DNA from: Bacteroidales bacterium
GTDB lineage: Bacteria; Bacteroidota; Bacteroidia; Bacteroidales; VadinHA17
Reading direction: 5' to 3'
DNA: 64,000 nucleotides
NCBI GenBank assembly: GCA_003142255.1
Contig: PLLO01000003.1
Span: forward strand, 62,001-126,000
Below the pieces are notes generated by a model. The model saw only the letters and a list, made by a program, of their open reading frames with translations, was not told where the DNA came from and did not search any database. Of the stretch, positions 17,406 to 27,835 are shown one piece after another; the first letter of the stretch is position 1, and every line of letters starts with the position of its first letter. Made by a program: the position numbers and the translations under genes.

Positions 17406-17584
17406 TAAAAAATTCAATTCACCTAATAGAATTATATGCTTTTTATGGACTTTTTTAAGCTTTCATATTCTGTAGCCTTTGAGAGAACCAGGATGATGGA
17501 GTTATTGCAAATTTGGAAAATCAGACGAACTGAACACCTTTATTGATTTGACCTACAATATATTCAATTTATTTTATTCCTTTT

Positions 17585-17700
17585 TTAATTGACCACCCAT
17601 CAGGATCATGCAATAATCCTGCAAAAAGACCGTAAATGAGCGAAGCGAATGAAGGGCTTTTTCTTTTGATTTCCTCCCATACAGGATCATGCAATAATCA
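17585..17700. repeat. Dispersed repeat, fourth location (two copies)
   Basis: GACCACCCATCAGGATCATG with AATAATCCTGCAAAAAGACC, followed after GAAGGGCTTTTTCTTTTG by a second, shorter copy ACAGGATCATGCAATAATC. It is the right-most member of the family seen in the window. Confidence 0.8.
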
Positions 17701-17900
17701 TTCCGCATTTCATCAGAAAAATCGAATGTAATTCGTGGAAAACGGTTTGGAATCCATAAATTATTTTATATTTAAAAGAATAGATAAAGTAAAAAACTCT
17801 TTAAATTATCAAAGAATTATAGTTAATTTTAAAATGAATATTAATAGTTTGTAATTTACATATTATCAATAGAATAATATCTTATTTTAATCCTAATCTA

Positions 17901-19967
17901 ATGAAAAGGACAATTATTGCTTTTCTGTTTAACATTCTACTCATTAATGTTACGCTGGCTCAATGGCATGATTCAAATAACGGACTCTGCGGTGGATATA
18001 TCAATGTGATTTATATTGATGCATCGACCAATACAGTTTATGCAGGAACCCCGGTCGGAGGAATTTTTATTTCAACGGATAATGGAAGCAGCTGGACACC
18101 AATCAATTCCGGTCTCCCACTGAAGAATATTACAGCAATTGCTAAAGATGGCAATAATCTTTATGTAAATGCATGGGGTGCTGGCCCCTATACTTCGATC
18201 AATAATGGTGCTTCCTGGTCTGCTGCCAATGGAGGACTGACAGGACAAGGCCTGAATATTATGAGTTTGACAATTACAGGAGGGAAATTATTTGCCGGTG
18301 CATACGGAGGTGGAGTCTTCTTGTCAACAAATAAAGGAACATCATGGTCTGCTGTTAACAACGGCTTGTCATGATATGCCTTTTGTGGAGTTTTTGTTGC
18401 CTCAACCGGCAATAATATTTTTGCAGGTACTGGCAATGGAATATTCCGGAGTATAAATGACGGGAGTTCGTGGAGTTCAGTTTGTACCGCTCTTGCAGGA
18501 CATTATGTCTCTTCAATAGCTATCAGCGGTACTAATATTTTTGCGGGATCGGATAAGGGTGTCTATTTATCAGTGGACAATGGTACTACATGGACAGCAG
18601 TTAACAATGGATTCCTTAATCCGTATGTGTTTTCCCTTGCAGCAAGCGGCAACAATGTTTATGCCGGTATGAGGAATTCCGGTATATTTTTTTCGACAAA
18701 TAGCGGAAGTTCATGGAATGCTGTTAATACAGGTCTGGCAGATGTAACCAATCCTAATAACATTGTAATAAACGGGAACGGTGTTTTTGCCGGAACAGAA
18801 GATGGGGTTTTCTTTTCAAACAATAATGGCAGCAGCTGGTCAGCTGCAAACTCAGGCATAATTAATTTAACAGTTCAGTTTGAAGCATATATGGAGGGTT
18901 ACCTTCTGGCAGGTACTTCCGGAAATGGTATCCTGATCTCGACAAATAATGGAAACTCGTGGTCTATAGGCAAACCGACCTTGTCTGGGCAGGGATTGGA
19001 TGTAAGTGCCGCTCTCGTAGTTGGCAGTAATATTTTTGCTGGAACCAGAGGTTCAGGAGTTTTCATGTCGGCAGACAAAGGGATTATCTGGACAGCAAAA
19101 AATAATGGTTTGAATCCGTTCTTAAATATCCTTTTGATGGAGGTAAATAATGACAATATATATATCGGGACACTTGGAGGAGGAGTGTTTAAGTCATCAG
19201 ATAATGGAAGTAATTGGACAGCAATCAACAACGGGATTACCAGCTATACAGTAGTCGCAATTGCTTCTGAAGGCAATAAAATTTTTGCTGGAACCTTTGA
19301 CGGCGGAGTTTTTCAGTCGACTGATTATGGAAGTTTGTGGTCACCGGTAAATAATGGATTGACTGGACTGGCACTGCATGTAACTTCGCTGGCGGTAAAC
19401 GGCACCAAGATCATAGCCGGGACGAACAACGGAGTCTATATGTCGACCAATGACGGAACAGACTGGATTGCCAAAAATAGCGACCTGTCAGGCAATTCCC
19501 TCCTTATCAAGTCGATAGTGTTTTGCGGTGACAATATTGTCATAAGCACTTCCGGAGGTAATGTTTTCTCTTCTCCTGATGATGGAAATTCGTGGACTTC
19601 AATAAAATCAGGTTTACCGGGAAACGAGATTTTATCGCTGGCAATAAGCGGAAGTAACATCTTTGCAGGTACGGATGGCAATGGCATCTGGAGCCGGTTA
19701 CTATCAGATATAGGCGGCTTGACCAGTATCAATAATGATGAAATGAGTGACATTACGGTTTATCCTAATCCTGTAAATAATGTTATGTTTATTAAAGGAT
19801 TACCATATAACTCTATAATATCAATCTATGATTTCCAGGGTCAGAAGGTACTAAGTCAGCCTTTTATAGAAAATCAGTTGGATATCAGTCATCTGACCAA
19901 TGGCATTTATATGATAAAACTTGAAAACAGAACTAGCGTATCTTTCAAAAAAATCATAAAAAAGTAA
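17901..19967 (+). pseudogene. T9SS-secreted beta-propeller protein, interrupted by in-frame TGA
   Basis: Two ORFs (17901-18374 and from 18573) are in the same frame, and the reading between them is open except for TGA at 18372-18374. The joined product of about 688 residues has a signal peptide (MKRTIIAFLFNILLINVTLAQ) and about a dozen repeats of the form NNIFAGT-GGVFxSTNxGxSWxxVNNGL, typical of YCF48/sialidase-like propellers. It ends in a T9SS type A sorting domain (VYPNPVNNVMFIKG... IYMIKLE). The stop falls within a repeat at LS*YAF, where other repeats continue. A single-base nonsense mutation or a sequencing error is the simplest reading. Confidence 0.8.
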
Positions 19968-20015
19968 AATTTTATTGGGTATAATGCTGATGGAAATCCG
20001 TTGCTAGACTTATTC

Positions 20016-20582
20016 TCATTTATTTCCTGTATTAGCTGTCAGTATTTCTTTATTTGCCTGGTAAAGTCTCATACTCTCCAGAATTATCTCATAGGCTTTC
20101 TCCCTGTTCATGAATTGCTCCACGATGACGTTTTTATGTTCAAGCGTTTTATAGTCCTCGAAAAACCTCTTAAGCTCGACGAGGGTATGAGGCGGAAGCT
20201 CTGAAAGATCATTTATATAATTGACTGACATATCGTTTCTGGCAACCGATATTATTTTATCATCACGCTCATCACCATCGACCATTTCCATTGCACCAAT
20301 CACTTTTGCCTCGACAATGCACATCGGAGAAACGTCAATTGAACATATGACAAGAATATCGAGCGGGTCATGATCGTCACAGTATGTCTGAGGTATGAAG
20401 CCATAGTTAGCCGGATAATGAACTGATGAAAACAATACTCTGTCGAGTCGCAACAGCCCTGTATCCTTATCCATTTCATATTTACCCTTCGATCCCTTTG
20501 GAATTTCGATTATGCTTTTCACATAAGCCGGCGCATCTTTTCCTGGTTCTATACCATGCCATGGATGGGTGAATGTTTTCAT
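20016..20582 (-). CDS. ppa: Inorganic pyrophosphatase, family I
   Basis: Hydrolyses pyrophosphate in the cytoplasm, pulling biosynthesis forward. 188 residues with the metal-binding signature DDHDPLDIL at about residues 69-77 and the earlier KYEMDKDTG and [11 protein letters not shown] segments. Family I enzymes use Mg. The gene ends a minus-strand run just downstream of nuoN (42-nt gap), so read-through from the nuo operon is possible. Confidence 0.96.
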   Translation of the reverse strand: MKTFTHPWHGIEPGKDAPAYVKSIIEIPKGSKGKYEMDKDTGLLRLDRVLFSSVHYPANYGFIPQTYCDDHDPLDILVICSIDVSPMCIVEAKVIGAMEMVDGDERDDKIISVARNDMSVNYINDLSELPPHTLVELKRFFEDYKTLEHKNVIVEQFMNREKAYEIILESMRLYQANKEILTANTGNK

Positions 20583-20624
20583 ATTTTTAATTAATAAAAA
20601 GATGGGTAAGTTCTTGTTTTACCT

Positions 20625-22046
20625 CTATAAATTTACAAATTTCATTATAATATCGATAAGCCAGCCAGGATAAACGCCTAATATTAATATACTTATGGTA
20701 ATCAGGCAAAGAGTGATATTACCAGTTAAAGAGATTGCTGGCAACTCAGTTTCATTAGCAGGTGAGAACATGGCGGTAATAACTCTGAGGTAATAGTACA
20801 AACCGATGACACTGTTTATAATCATCGAAATAATAAGTACCATAAGTCCTGCCTTCATCCCTTCAAAAATCAAATAGAATTTTGCAACGAATCCTGCCGT
20901 AAGAGGTATCCCCGCTAACGATAAAAGGGATAGCGTAAACACTATCGCAACCCATGGCCTTTTCCAGAAAAGTCCTTTGTAATCTTCTATTTTTTCTGCT
21001 TCATATTTGCAGGTTGAAAGCAGTGTTATTACTCCGAAAGCCCCGATTGTCGTAATAATATATGATATCAGATAAAAGACTGAAGCCTGTATGCCTTTAT
21101 TTGTGCCTGTAAGCAGTATGATTATAAGATATCCCATGTTTGCAATGGAAGAATAAGCCAGCAGCCTTTTAATATTCTTTTGCCTGATCGCAAGCAGGTT
21201 GCCGATGAACATGGAAAGTATTGCTATACCCGATATTACAATTAATAAAGAACGGTTATCAAACCCCCTGATATTGAAAAAGAATCTTATAAGAACTGCC
21301 ATAACAGCACCTTTAGAAACTGTGGCAATATATGCCGTAACAGGCGCGGGTGCCCCCTGGTAGACATCCGGGGTCCACATATGGAAAGGCACTAATGCGA
21401 GTTTAAAACCTATGCCAACCATTATCATTGCGAATCCGGAAATGACCAGGGGAGATAACTGACCACTCTCACCCAGGGCTGAAACTATTCCGTTAAATTG
21501 CATAGTGCCTAATGCAGTATAGATCAATGCCATACCAAACAATAAAAATGCTGAAGATACCGAAGCCAGGATAAGATATTTTATCCCTGCTTCAATTGAA
21601 CTGTCTTTCGATCTCTGAAAGGCGATTAGTATGTAAAGGGAAATGCTAAGTGTTTCTATGCCAAGAAAGAATAGTATGAAATGATTAGCGACAGCTAATA
21701 ATGATGCTCCAAGAGTTGAAGTAAAGAGAATTATATAATATTCTTCCCTGACCCCGTCAAGTTGTTTTATATAATCATAGGAAAGTAAAGTAACCAGCAA
21801 TGCCGAGAAAATGATGATTCCCAGGAAAAACAGGCTGTAAATGTCAATGACGAATAAAGGTTCAATTGAATGTGGTATAGCAGGAACAATGAAGAATATT
21901 GATGCAAAAGCGGTCAGAAAAGACAAGATGGAAAAACCGTAAACAACTTTATAATTTCTTGTAACAGAAATCACAATCATAATCACAACAGGTGCGATGG
22001 CAATTATAATCAGAGGCGCTAAACTCAAAAAATCTGTTACGGTCAT
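20625..22046 (-). CDS. nuoN: NADH-quinone oxidoreductase subunit N
   Basis: Antiporter-like proton channel subunit of complex I, 473 residues and about 14 helices. The conserved Glu occurs in LGIETLSISLYIL. KGAVMAVLIRF and the Lys-containing LLAYSSIANMGY segment follow. It is the last nuo gene, starting 3 nt after the nuoM stop. Confidence 0.96.
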   Translation of the reverse strand: MTVTDFLSLAPLIIIAIAPVVIMIVISVTRNYKVVYGFSILSFLTAFASIFFIVPAIPHSIEPLFVIDIYSLFFLGIIIFSALLVTLLSYDYIKQLDGVREEYYIILFTSTLGASLLAVANHFILFFLGIETLSISLYILIAFQRSKDSSIEAGIKYLILASVSSAFLLFGMALIYTALGTMQFNGIVSALGESGQLSPLVISGFAMIMVGIGFKLALVPFHMWTPDVYQGAPAPVTAYIATVSKGAVMAVLIRFFFNIRGFDNRSLLIVISGIAILSMFIGNLLAIRQKNIKRLLAYSSIANMGYLIIILLTGTNKGIQASVFYLISYIITTIGAFGVITLLSTCKYEAEKIEDYKGLFWKRPWVAIVFTLSLLSLAGIPLTAGFVAKFYLIFEGMKAGLMVLIISMIINSVIGLYYYLRVITAMFSPANETELPAISLTGNITLCLITISILILGVYPGWLIDIIMKFVNL

Positions 22047-22049
22047 CTA

Positions 22050-23606
22050 TTAATGCTTAAAATATAATTTTGATATCTGAAAAAATGATATGTTCTTCTC
22101 CGGGTTCTCATTTTTGCTGATGCCCTGATCCTGAAAACTCTTTTCTCTTTGTTCATCCAAAGTCTTTAACAGGGCAGGCCTGGCAATATTAAAGACAGGC
22201 TTGGGAAAGAGACCTAGCCCGACAATTACTATGACCAGCAAGGCGGTAACAATTTTTTCACGGACATTAAGATCATTTATATCCCAGTCATAATTTTTAT
22301 TTCCAAGAAATACTTTTTGCACTATCCGGAGAGAATAAATTGTTGCTGCTATAAGCCCAAGGCACGCAAGGCATGACATTAATATGCTTGCTTTGAAGGC
22401 TCCGATAAGGATAAGGAGTTCTGCAATAAAGTTTCCTAATCCGGGTAACCCTAATGAAGCCATCGAGAAAATGAGTCCCATGGCGCCCATTACAGGAGCT
22501 TTTTCCCAGAGACCGCCCATCCTGTTCAAATCACGGGTATGAATTCGTTCATAAAGCTGGCCGACCAGTATAAACAGAGCGCCGGTGCTGATTCCGTGAG
22601 CAATCATCTGCATGACAACACCCTGGTATGCTATCTCGTTAAAGGAAAAAACTCCAAGGATCACAAAGCCCATGTGGCTTACACTTGTGTATGCAACAAG
22701 TCGTTTAAAATCGGTCTGTGCAAATGCCAGTTTGGCTCCGTACAAAATACCAATAACTCCAAGCAGCATTCCAATGGGTGCAAAAGTTACTGCAGCTGAA
22801 GGGAATAATGGGACAATGAATCGCAGCAATCCGTAAGCTCCGGTTTTTAAAAGCAATGCGGCCAGAATAAGACTTCCTGCTGTGGGAGCCTCAGTATGAG
22901 CATCAGGCAACCAGTTGTGCAACGGTACAACCGGAAGTTTAACCAGAAATGCTGCCAGGAATCCGGACATTATTATCAATCCTGTAGATTTGGACATTTT
23001 AGTACCTAGCAGCTGTATGTAATCGAATGTATATGAGCCGGTAGAGTGTCCGTGGACAAAATATAATGCAAGTATTGAGATAAACATTAACAGGCCGCTT
23101 GCCTGCGTATAAAGAAAGAATTTGTTGGAAGCTGCTGTCCTGTTTTCATGTCCCCATATGCCGATCAGAAAATACATTGGCACCAGCATAAGTTCCCAGA
23201 AGAAATAGAAAAGAAAGAGATCGAGCGAAAGAAATACACCAATAATACCTGCCAGTATCAGGAGCAGATTGAAATGAAAGAAGCCGACTTTTGAGTTAAT
23301 CTCTTTCCACGAAATAATGACTGAAATGATCCCAAGAAAAAAAGTCAGAATGAGCAACAGTAAACTCAGCCCGTCGAGGGCAAGATGCATGCTTATGCCG
23401 AATTGAGGTATCCATTCAAGATTAATATCAACGATCCATTTATTGCCGGGTAAAACTGGTTGTGATACAATCGTAAGGATCAGGATAAGGTCTATACTCA
23501 GGGAAACAATAGAAATTATCCGGGACCATAACGGGCTCCATATTCCTGCAATCCACGCAAGAAATGCTCCTGTCAATAGAATAGCTATGAGATAAACCAA
23601 TATCAT
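22050..23606 (-). CDS. nuoM: NADH-quinone oxidoreductase subunit M
   Basis: Antiporter-like membrane subunit, 518 residues. The conserved Glu is in FFWELMLVPMYFLIG. The half-channel signature LPVVPLHNWLPDAHTEAPTAGS and LVAYTSVSHMGFV are present. Its ATG overlaps the nuoL stop by four bases (ATGA), indicating coupled translation. A hydrophilic C-terminal tail (about 40 residues, ERE/KNE-rich) is longer than usual. Confidence 0.97.
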   Translation of the reverse strand: MILVYLIAILLTGAFLAWIAGIWSPLWSRIISIVSLSIDLILILTIVSQPVLPGNKWIVDINLEWIPQFGISMHLALDGLSLLLLILTFFLGIISVIISWKEINSKVGFFHFNLLLILAGIIGVFLSLDLFLFYFFWELMLVPMYFLIGIWGHENRTAASNKFFLYTQASGLLMFISILALYFVHGHSTGSYTFDYIQLLGTKMSKSTGLIIMSGFLAAFLVKLPVVPLHNWLPDAHTEAPTAGSLILAALLLKTGAYGLLRFIVPLFPSAAVTFAPIGMLLGVIGILYGAKLAFAQTDFKRLVAYTSVSHMGFVILGVFSFNEIAYQGVVMQMIAHGISTGALFILVGQLYERIHTRDLNRMGGLWEKAPVMGAMGLIFSMASLGLPGLGNFIAELLILIGAFKASILMSCLACLGLIAATIYSLRIVQKVFLGNKNYDWDINDLNVREKIVTALLVIVIVGLGLFPKPVFNIARPALLKTLDEQREKSFQDQGISKNENPEKNISFFQISKLYFKH

Positions 23607-25480
23607 TTAAAGATCAGATAAGTCAAAATCAATACAATGCCTATGGTAAACGACATTAAATACCATCTCAGTTTCCCGTTCTGAAGGAAGCTAAGCAATC
23701 TGTTGGCCAGAAGGGCCAGCTTTGAAATACCAATATTCAACCAGTCAAAAACATCATCCTTATCAATCTCAGAGAGCCATACCACAGGTTTAACGAAAAG
23801 TACATCGTATACCCTGTCAAATCCCCATCCTTTTTCAAAGAATTTATTAAGCCTGCTATGGTTGAACGATTCGGACAATGCTGGTCTTTTGAAGTAAATT
23901 AAATAGGCAAGATAAATTCCAGCGAGTGCGATTATGGCTGAAAGTGACTGGAACAGGATTTCAGAATGGCCGCTTTCCCTCACAACAGTAGCAGGTAAAG
24001 TATTGTCAACCAGATTTGAGAAAAGATGGATGTTGCCAATTGATCGCGGCAGCTCGATAAAACCTCCGAAAACCGATAAAACGGCAAGGATTATCAGAGG
24101 TATTGTCATCACTTTGCCTGGAAGGAAGGAAGGTTGGGTTTTGGCTTCACCAAAAAAAGTAATGAATATCATTCTGAAAGAATAAAGTGCAGTCAGAAAG
24201 GCGCCAGTGATTCCTGCTATCCATAATACAGTATTCCCGGTCTCTGATGAAAGGGAATACCATAATATCTGGTCCTTGCTGAAAAATCCTGCTGTTATAA
24301 GAGGAAGCGCAGAAAGAGAGGCAGCCCCGATAAGAAAGGTCATAAAAACCACCGGCATTTTCTTTCTCAGCCCGCCCATTTTAAATATATCGTGTTCTTC
24401 TTTCAACACTAATATTACCACCCCTGCTGCGAGGAAAAGGAGAGCTTTAAAGAATGCATGTATCATGAAATGAAAAATAGCAGCCGACCATGCACCGACG
24501 CCAAGAGCCAGGAACATATAGCCTATCTGACTTATAGTAGAGTACGCAAGAATCCTTTTCAGGTCGTGTTGTGCCAGTGCACTGAACCCGGCAATTAGTA
24601 GGGTCAGTGCTCCAATGATGGCTATTGCTGCCTGGACGACAGGAGCAAGGCTGAATAAAACATGGGTGCGGGCAATAAGATAGACTCCTGCTGTTACCAT
24701 TGTTGCAGCATGAATCAATGCGCTGACGGGTGATGGTCCAGCCATAGCATCTGGTAACCACGTCTGCAAAGGCAGCTGGGCTGACTTGCCCAATGCCCCG
24801 CCAAGCAATAACGCCGCGGTTAAAACAGCGATAGAGGAACCTGCAACCCATTTTCCCGATGCCTGTTGCATCAGTTCGTTTATGTTGAACGTTCCGAAAT
24901 TCAGAAACAAAATGAAGATGCCGATAATCATTGCCGTATCGCCAATGCGTGTGATAATGAAGGCTTTTCTTGCGGCATAGCCATTTGCAGGCTCCTTATA
25001 CCAGAATCCGATCAGGAGGTAGCTGCATAGGCCGACACCCTCCCAACCAAGATACATCAGCAAAATATTATTCGCCAATACAAGTATCAGCATAGATCCG
25101 ACAAAGAGATTCATATAGGCAAAGAATCTTGAGAATCCATCATCCTTTGCCATGAATTCTATCGAGTAAACATGTATCAGAAAACCAACGAAAGTAATGA
25201 CGAAGCAGAAAACCAATGAAAGCGCATCGAGACTGAATGAAATATCTGCTTTCAGATTCCCCGCATTTATCCATTCCCACAAAACAACAGAATATGACCT
25301 GACCTGGGGTAATGATTTAATAAATCCTATTCCTGCAATTATTGTGAGCATGGCAACTATGCCGACAGAACCGGCTCCGATATATCCAACAGCTTTCCTT
25401 GGCAGCTTTGACCCGAAAAGAGCCAGCACCAGAAAGCCAAGCAGCGGTATAGCAGGTATGAGCGCTATATATATCGTCAT
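23603..25480 (-). CDS. nuoL: NADH-quinone oxidoreductase subunit L
   Basis: Largest antiporter-like subunit, 625 residues. LGWEGVGLCSYLLIGFW carries the conserved Glu. LPLQTWLPDAMAGPSPVSALIHAATMV and ILAYSTISQIGYM follow. The C-terminal helices form the lateral arm linking NuoM and NuoN. It starts 6 nt after nuoK. Confidence 0.97.
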   Translation of the reverse strand: MTIYIALIPAIPLLGFLVLALFGSKLPRKAVGYIGAGSVGIVAMLTIIAGIGFIKSLPQVRSYSVVLWEWINAGNLKADISFSLDALSLVFCFVITFVGFLIHVYSIEFMAKDDGFSRFFAYMNLFVGSMLILVLANNILLMYLGWEGVGLCSYLLIGFWYKEPANGYAARKAFIITRIGDTAMIIGIFILFLNFGTFNINELMQQASGKWVAGSSIAVLTAALLLGGALGKSAQLPLQTWLPDAMAGPSPVSALIHAATMVTAGVYLIARTHVLFSLAPVVQAAIAIIGALTLLIAGFSALAQHDLKRILAYSTISQIGYMFLALGVGAWSAAIFHFMIHAFFKALLFLAAGVVILVLKEEHDIFKMGGLRKKMPVVFMTFLIGAASLSALPLITAGFFSKDQILWYSLSSETGNTVLWIAGITGAFLTALYSFRMIFITFFGEAKTQPSFLPGKVMTIPLIILAVLSVFGGFIELPRSIGNIHLFSNLVDNTLPATVVRESGHSEILFQSLSAIIALAGIYLAYLIYFKRPALSESFNHSRLNKFFEKGWGFDRVYDVLFVKPVVWLSEIDKDDVFDWLNIGISKLALLANRLLSFLQNGKLRWYLMSFTIGIVLILTYLIFK

Positions 25481-25486
25481 CTGTTG

Positions 25487-25801
25487 TTAATTATAGTCTT
25501 TTAATTTATTGACCGAATCAGCATCGAGTGTTTTAAAATGATGATAAACCTGCAGCAATAGTGCCAGTCCGATCGCAACTTCAACTGCTGTAACTGCCAG
25601 TATAAAAATAAACATTACCTGCCCGTCGGGTTGTTTCCAATGGTTGGCTGCAATGACAAATACGAGCCCGGCACTGTTAAACATGATCTCGATAGACATG
25701 AGCATGTAGATCATGTTCCTTCGTACAAGCAATCCAATCAACCCGAGGAGAAAGAGTATCCCTGCAAATAATATCTGTATTTCAATTGGTACAGTCAGCA
25801 T
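25487..25801 (-). CDS. nuoK: NADH-quinone oxidoreductase subunit K
   Basis: 104 residues, three helices. Conserved MIYMLMSIEIMFNSAGL with the channel Glu near residue 36, and TAVEVAIGLAL with the second Glu. Part of the E-channel of complex I. It starts 3 nt after nuoJ. Confidence 0.96.
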   Translation of the reverse strand: MLTVPIEIQILFAGILFLLGLIGLLVRRNMIYMLMSIEIMFNSAGLVFVIAANHWKQPDGQVMFIFILAVTAVEVAIGLALLLQVYHHFKTLDADSVNKLKDYN

Positions 25802-25804
25802 ATC

Positions 25805-26323
25805 TTATTTTTTTTCCAGGAAACGATGAGTAACTTTTTTCTTCTGACTTCCTAAATGATAAGCTCCGATCACCCCTGCCATCAAAAGAATTGCTGCAAT
25901 TTCGACAGCCAGCAGATAAGTGGAGAATAATGAAATACCTACCTGTTTGGGCAAGATCACCTGATCAACTGAAGGTGAAGCCGGTACATTTTTTAAAGCA
26001 AGGATAAAATCTACAAGTAGAATTGCAGCTAATATCGACGACACTATCCATTTACGCGGATTGGTCAGTTTGTTCCCATTTTTATTTTCAATTCCAACGT
26101 TAAGCATCATTGTGACGAAGATGAAAAGAACCATGATGGCACCGGCATAGATTATTACCTCCAGGGCCGCAATAAATGGTGCATTGAGCAAATAAAAGAT
26201 CACAGAAACAGCTAAAAGGGACAGAATCAGGAAAAGCAGCGAATGGATGGCATTCTTTCCTGAAATGGCCATGATAGTTGAGATTATTGCGACCACAGCA
26301 GCTATATAGAAGAATATATTCAT
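25805..26323 (-). CDS. nuoJ: NADH-quinone oxidoreductase subunit J
   Basis: 172 residues, five helices. FIAALEVIIYAGAIMVLFIFVTMML is the family signature (the pi-bulge helix of the E-channel). The C-terminal basic tail (GSQKKKVTHRFLEKK) is cytoplasmic. Tightly packed in the nuo operon. Confidence 0.96.
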   Translation of the reverse strand: MNIFFYIAAVVAIISTIMAISGKNAIHSLLFLILSLLAVSVIFYLLNAPFIAALEVIIYAGAIMVLFIFVTMMLNVGIENKNGNKLTNPRKWIVSSILAAILLVDFILALKNVPASPSVDQVILPKQVGISLFSTYLLAVEIAAILLMAGVIGAYHLGSQKKKVTHRFLEKK

Positions 26324-26338
26324 CTTTCTAAACTAAAA

Positions 26339-26854
26339 TTAAGGCATTATTCCTTTAACATCAACAGGCATTTCTTCATTCTCACCCGTCCCTTTTCCTT
26401 TTACTCCCATATCCACACCAGCGTTCTTATAAAAGTTATAGCCCGGATATTTCCCTTCACCGCTGATGAGTAAATGTTTCTTCTCATAAACCATGTTCTG
26501 CCTGTCATATTCTGCCATTTCAAAATCCGGAATCAGCTGAATGGCATAAGTAGGGCAGGCTTCTTCACAAAATCCACAAAAGATACATCTCGAAAAATTG
26601 ATCCTGAAAAATTCAGGATATCTTCTGCCTGATTCATCCTCTGCAGCCTGAAGTGATATACAATCAACAGGACAAGCAGCAGCACAGAGATAACAGGCAA
26701 CGCACCTTTCATTCTTATCAGCATCCCTTGTCAGGACAATCCTTCCCCTGTAACGAGGTGCCAGGTATGGCTTTACTTCAGGATATTCCACTGTTTCTGT
26801 CTTGTGAAAGATGTGAAGGAAAGTCAACCATATACTTCGAAGGATACTGAACAT
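26339..26854 (-). CDS. nuoI: NADH-quinone oxidoreductase subunit I
   Basis: Ferredoxin-like subunit holding clusters N6a and N6b. Two CxxCxxCxxxCP motifs are visible: [12 protein letters not shown] near residue 51 and [12 protein letters not shown] near residue 90. 171 residues; the C-terminal tail is Gly/Lys-rich. It passes electrons from NuoG to NuoB. Confidence 0.97.
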   Translation of the reverse strand: MFSILRSIWLTFLHIFHKTETVEYPEVKPYLAPRYRGRIVLTRDADKNERCVACYLCAAACPVDCISLQAAEDESGRRYPEFFRINFSRCIFCGFCEEACPTYAIQLIPDFEMAEYDRQNMVYEKKHLLISGEGKYPGYNFYKNAGVDMGVKGKGTGENEEMPVDVKGIMP

Positions 26855-26880
26855 ACCAGTCTGTTTTTATTTTTTCAATT

Positions 26881-27825
26881 TCATTTTAAAAATATAAGAA
26901 CTGCTCCGGTAACAATGAGATTAATCAATGCCAAAGGGAATAATACTTTCCATCCGAGTTTCATTAACTGGTCATATCTGGGTCGGGGCAGGGAAGCCCT
27001 GAGAAGAATAAAAAGACCAATAAAAAAGAATGTTTTTAACAAGAACCAGAAAACCGGAGGAAGAAATGAAGGTCCCAGCCACCCACCGAAAAAGAGTGTC
27101 GCAATTATTGCAGATATCAGTGTAATTCCGAGATATTCTCCAACGAAAAACATACCAAATTTAAATCCGGAATATTCCGAATGATAGCCCGCAATAAGCT
27201 CACCTTCAGCTTCAGGGATGTCGAAGGGGAGCCTGTGTGTCTCAGCTATCCCTGCAATGAAGAAGACCACGAAACCGAAGAACTGAGGTATGATAAACCA
27301 GCCGCCTTTCTGGGCTTCCACTATAGTGCAAAAGCTGAAACTGTCGGCCATCATCACTACTCCCATAAGGGACAATCCCATAAATACTTCATATGTGAGC
27401 ATTTGAGCAGAAGCTCTCATAGCACCAATTAATGCGTACTTGTTATTGGATGCCCAGCCTCCCAGTACAATGCTGTAAACACCCAATGACGAGTTTCCGA
27501 GGAAGAATAAAATTCCGATGTTTGAGTCAAAAACATAAAAATTTGGTCCAAAAGGCAATACGGCAAAAGTCAGGAGTATCGTTATCATAAGTATGCCCGG
27601 AGCCATAATAAATACGGGCTTATCTGAAAATGGAGGCACCCAGTCTTCCTTGAATAATAATTTCACTGTGTCTGCAATTACCTGGGCAACACCAAACGGA
27701 CCTACACGGTTTGGACCGAGCCTGTCCTGCCATAATGCAAGAAGCCTTCGCTCAACCCATATCAGTCCGGCTGCTATGGATAAGGCTATTAAAAGTACAC
27801 CCGCTATGATAAGTAAAATTTTCAT
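26881..27825 (-). CDS. nuoH: NADH-quinone oxidoreductase subunit H
   Basis: Membrane subunit at the quinone site, about 314 residues and eight helices. [23 protein letters not shown] at the N-terminus and [20 protein letters not shown] carry the conserved acidic loop. I use the ATG at 27825 (MKILLIIAG) instead of 27873, because that start gives the normal family N-terminus and avoids overlap with nuoG. Confidence 0.95.
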   Translation of the reverse strand: MKILLIIAGVLLIALSIAAGLIWVERRLLALWQDRLGPNRVGPFGVAQVIADTVKLLFKEDWVPPFSDKPVFIMAPGILMITILLTFAVLPFGPNFYVFDSNIGILFFLGNSSLGVYSIVLGGWASNNKYALIGAMRASAQMLTYEVFMGLSLMGVVMMADSFSFCTIVEAQKGGWFIIPQFFGFVVFFIAGIAETHRLPFDIPEAEGELIAGYHSEYSGFKFGMFFVGEYLGITLISAIIATLFFGGWLGPSFLPPVFWFLLKTFFFIGLFILLRASLPRPRYDQLMKLGWKVLFPLALINLIVTGAVLIFLK

Positions 27826-27835
27826 AAACAGATAG

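Larger units (their letters stand above)
17369..17900. other. Intergenic region with arsR control site and repeats
   Basis: This AT-rich region holds the arsR operator and -7 element at its left, two copies of the dispersed repeat between 17585 and 17700, and the leader of the beta-propeller gene. No gene is supported. Confidence 0.6.

Noticed and set aside
18372-18374. TGA as selenocysteine or recoded codon
   Set aside because: No selenoprotein family match, no SECIS-like hairpin noticed after it, and the position is a variable loop; a plain nonsense change is simpler.
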